This document shows positions 34,409 through 34,410 of a DNA stretch of 34,410 nt, piece by piece. This DNA comes from an uncultured beta proteobacterium (lineage in GTDB: Bacteria > Pseudomonadota > Gammaproteobacteria > Burkholderiales > Burkholderiaceae_C): assembly GCA_903844215.1 (NCBI GenBank), contig CAIMSP010000036.1:1-34410 (forward strand), written 5' to 3'. Every line of letters begins with the position of its first letter. Position 1 is the first letter of the stretch. The notes under the pieces were generated by a model. It saw only the letters and a program-made list of their open reading frames with translations. It did no database searches and was not told the DNA's origin. The position numbers and the translations under genes are program-made.

Positions 34409-34410
34409 GG

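Overview
The window reads as chromosomal DNA of a GC-rich betaproteobacterium, most likely Burkholderiales and close to Comamonadaceae/Rhodoferax (genus is inference). Supporting signs are the tmRNA tag ANDERFALAA, the ccoISNOQPGH order, the tig-clpP-clpX-lon block and the protein styles. About 30 protein genes, five tRNAs and tmRNA are supported. Long ORFs antisense to most genes are GC-driven shadows and are left out.

Layout. 1-3.4 kb: propionyl-CoA synthetase (prpE), an isochorismatase-family hydrolase and a secreted NlpC/P60 peptidase. 3.4-11.1 kb, minus strand: a complete cbb3 oxidase operon in transcript order ccoI, ccoS, ccoN, ccoO, ccoQ, ccoP, ccoG, ccoH, with stable hairpins between some cistrons. 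At 11.17 kb an FNR-type box sits in front of a divergent universal stress protein gene. 11.7-14.2 kb: a malonyl-CoA-synthetase-like ligase translationally coupled to a crotonase-fold protein. 14.2-14.7 kb: tRNA-Leu, tRNA-Cys and tRNA-Gly, with terminators between them. 14.7-20.7 kb: the proteostasis block lon, clpX, clpP, tig. 20.8-22.6 kb: an NRAMP-related transporter behind a structured leader, and a small Ala/Ser-rich protein.

22.8-31.2 kb is the most interesting part. A QseBC/PmrAB-like two-component system (minus strand) is divergent from a five-gene plus-strand operon: decaheme MtrA/PioA/DmsE-type cytochrome, MtrB/PioB-type outer-membrane barrel, two diheme c4-type cytochromes and a DHC-type diheme cytochrome. 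The four cytochromes carry 16 CXXCH motifs. No MtrC/OmcA-like surface cytochrome follows. The intergenic region between the two units holds three CTTAAG hexamers, which could be the regulator's binding sites. I infer an outer-membrane extracellular electron transfer conduit, plausibly for Fe(II) oxidation or for reduction of an external acceptor. The cbb3 oxidase 14 kb away could be a low-oxygen terminal oxidase for the same cell.

31.2-34.4 kb: tRNA-Ala(CGC), a sugar-nucleotide pyrophosphorylase, tRNA-Gly(CCC), tmRNA (ssrA) with a strong terminator, and an MFS transporter that ends early where base composition changes near the window edge.
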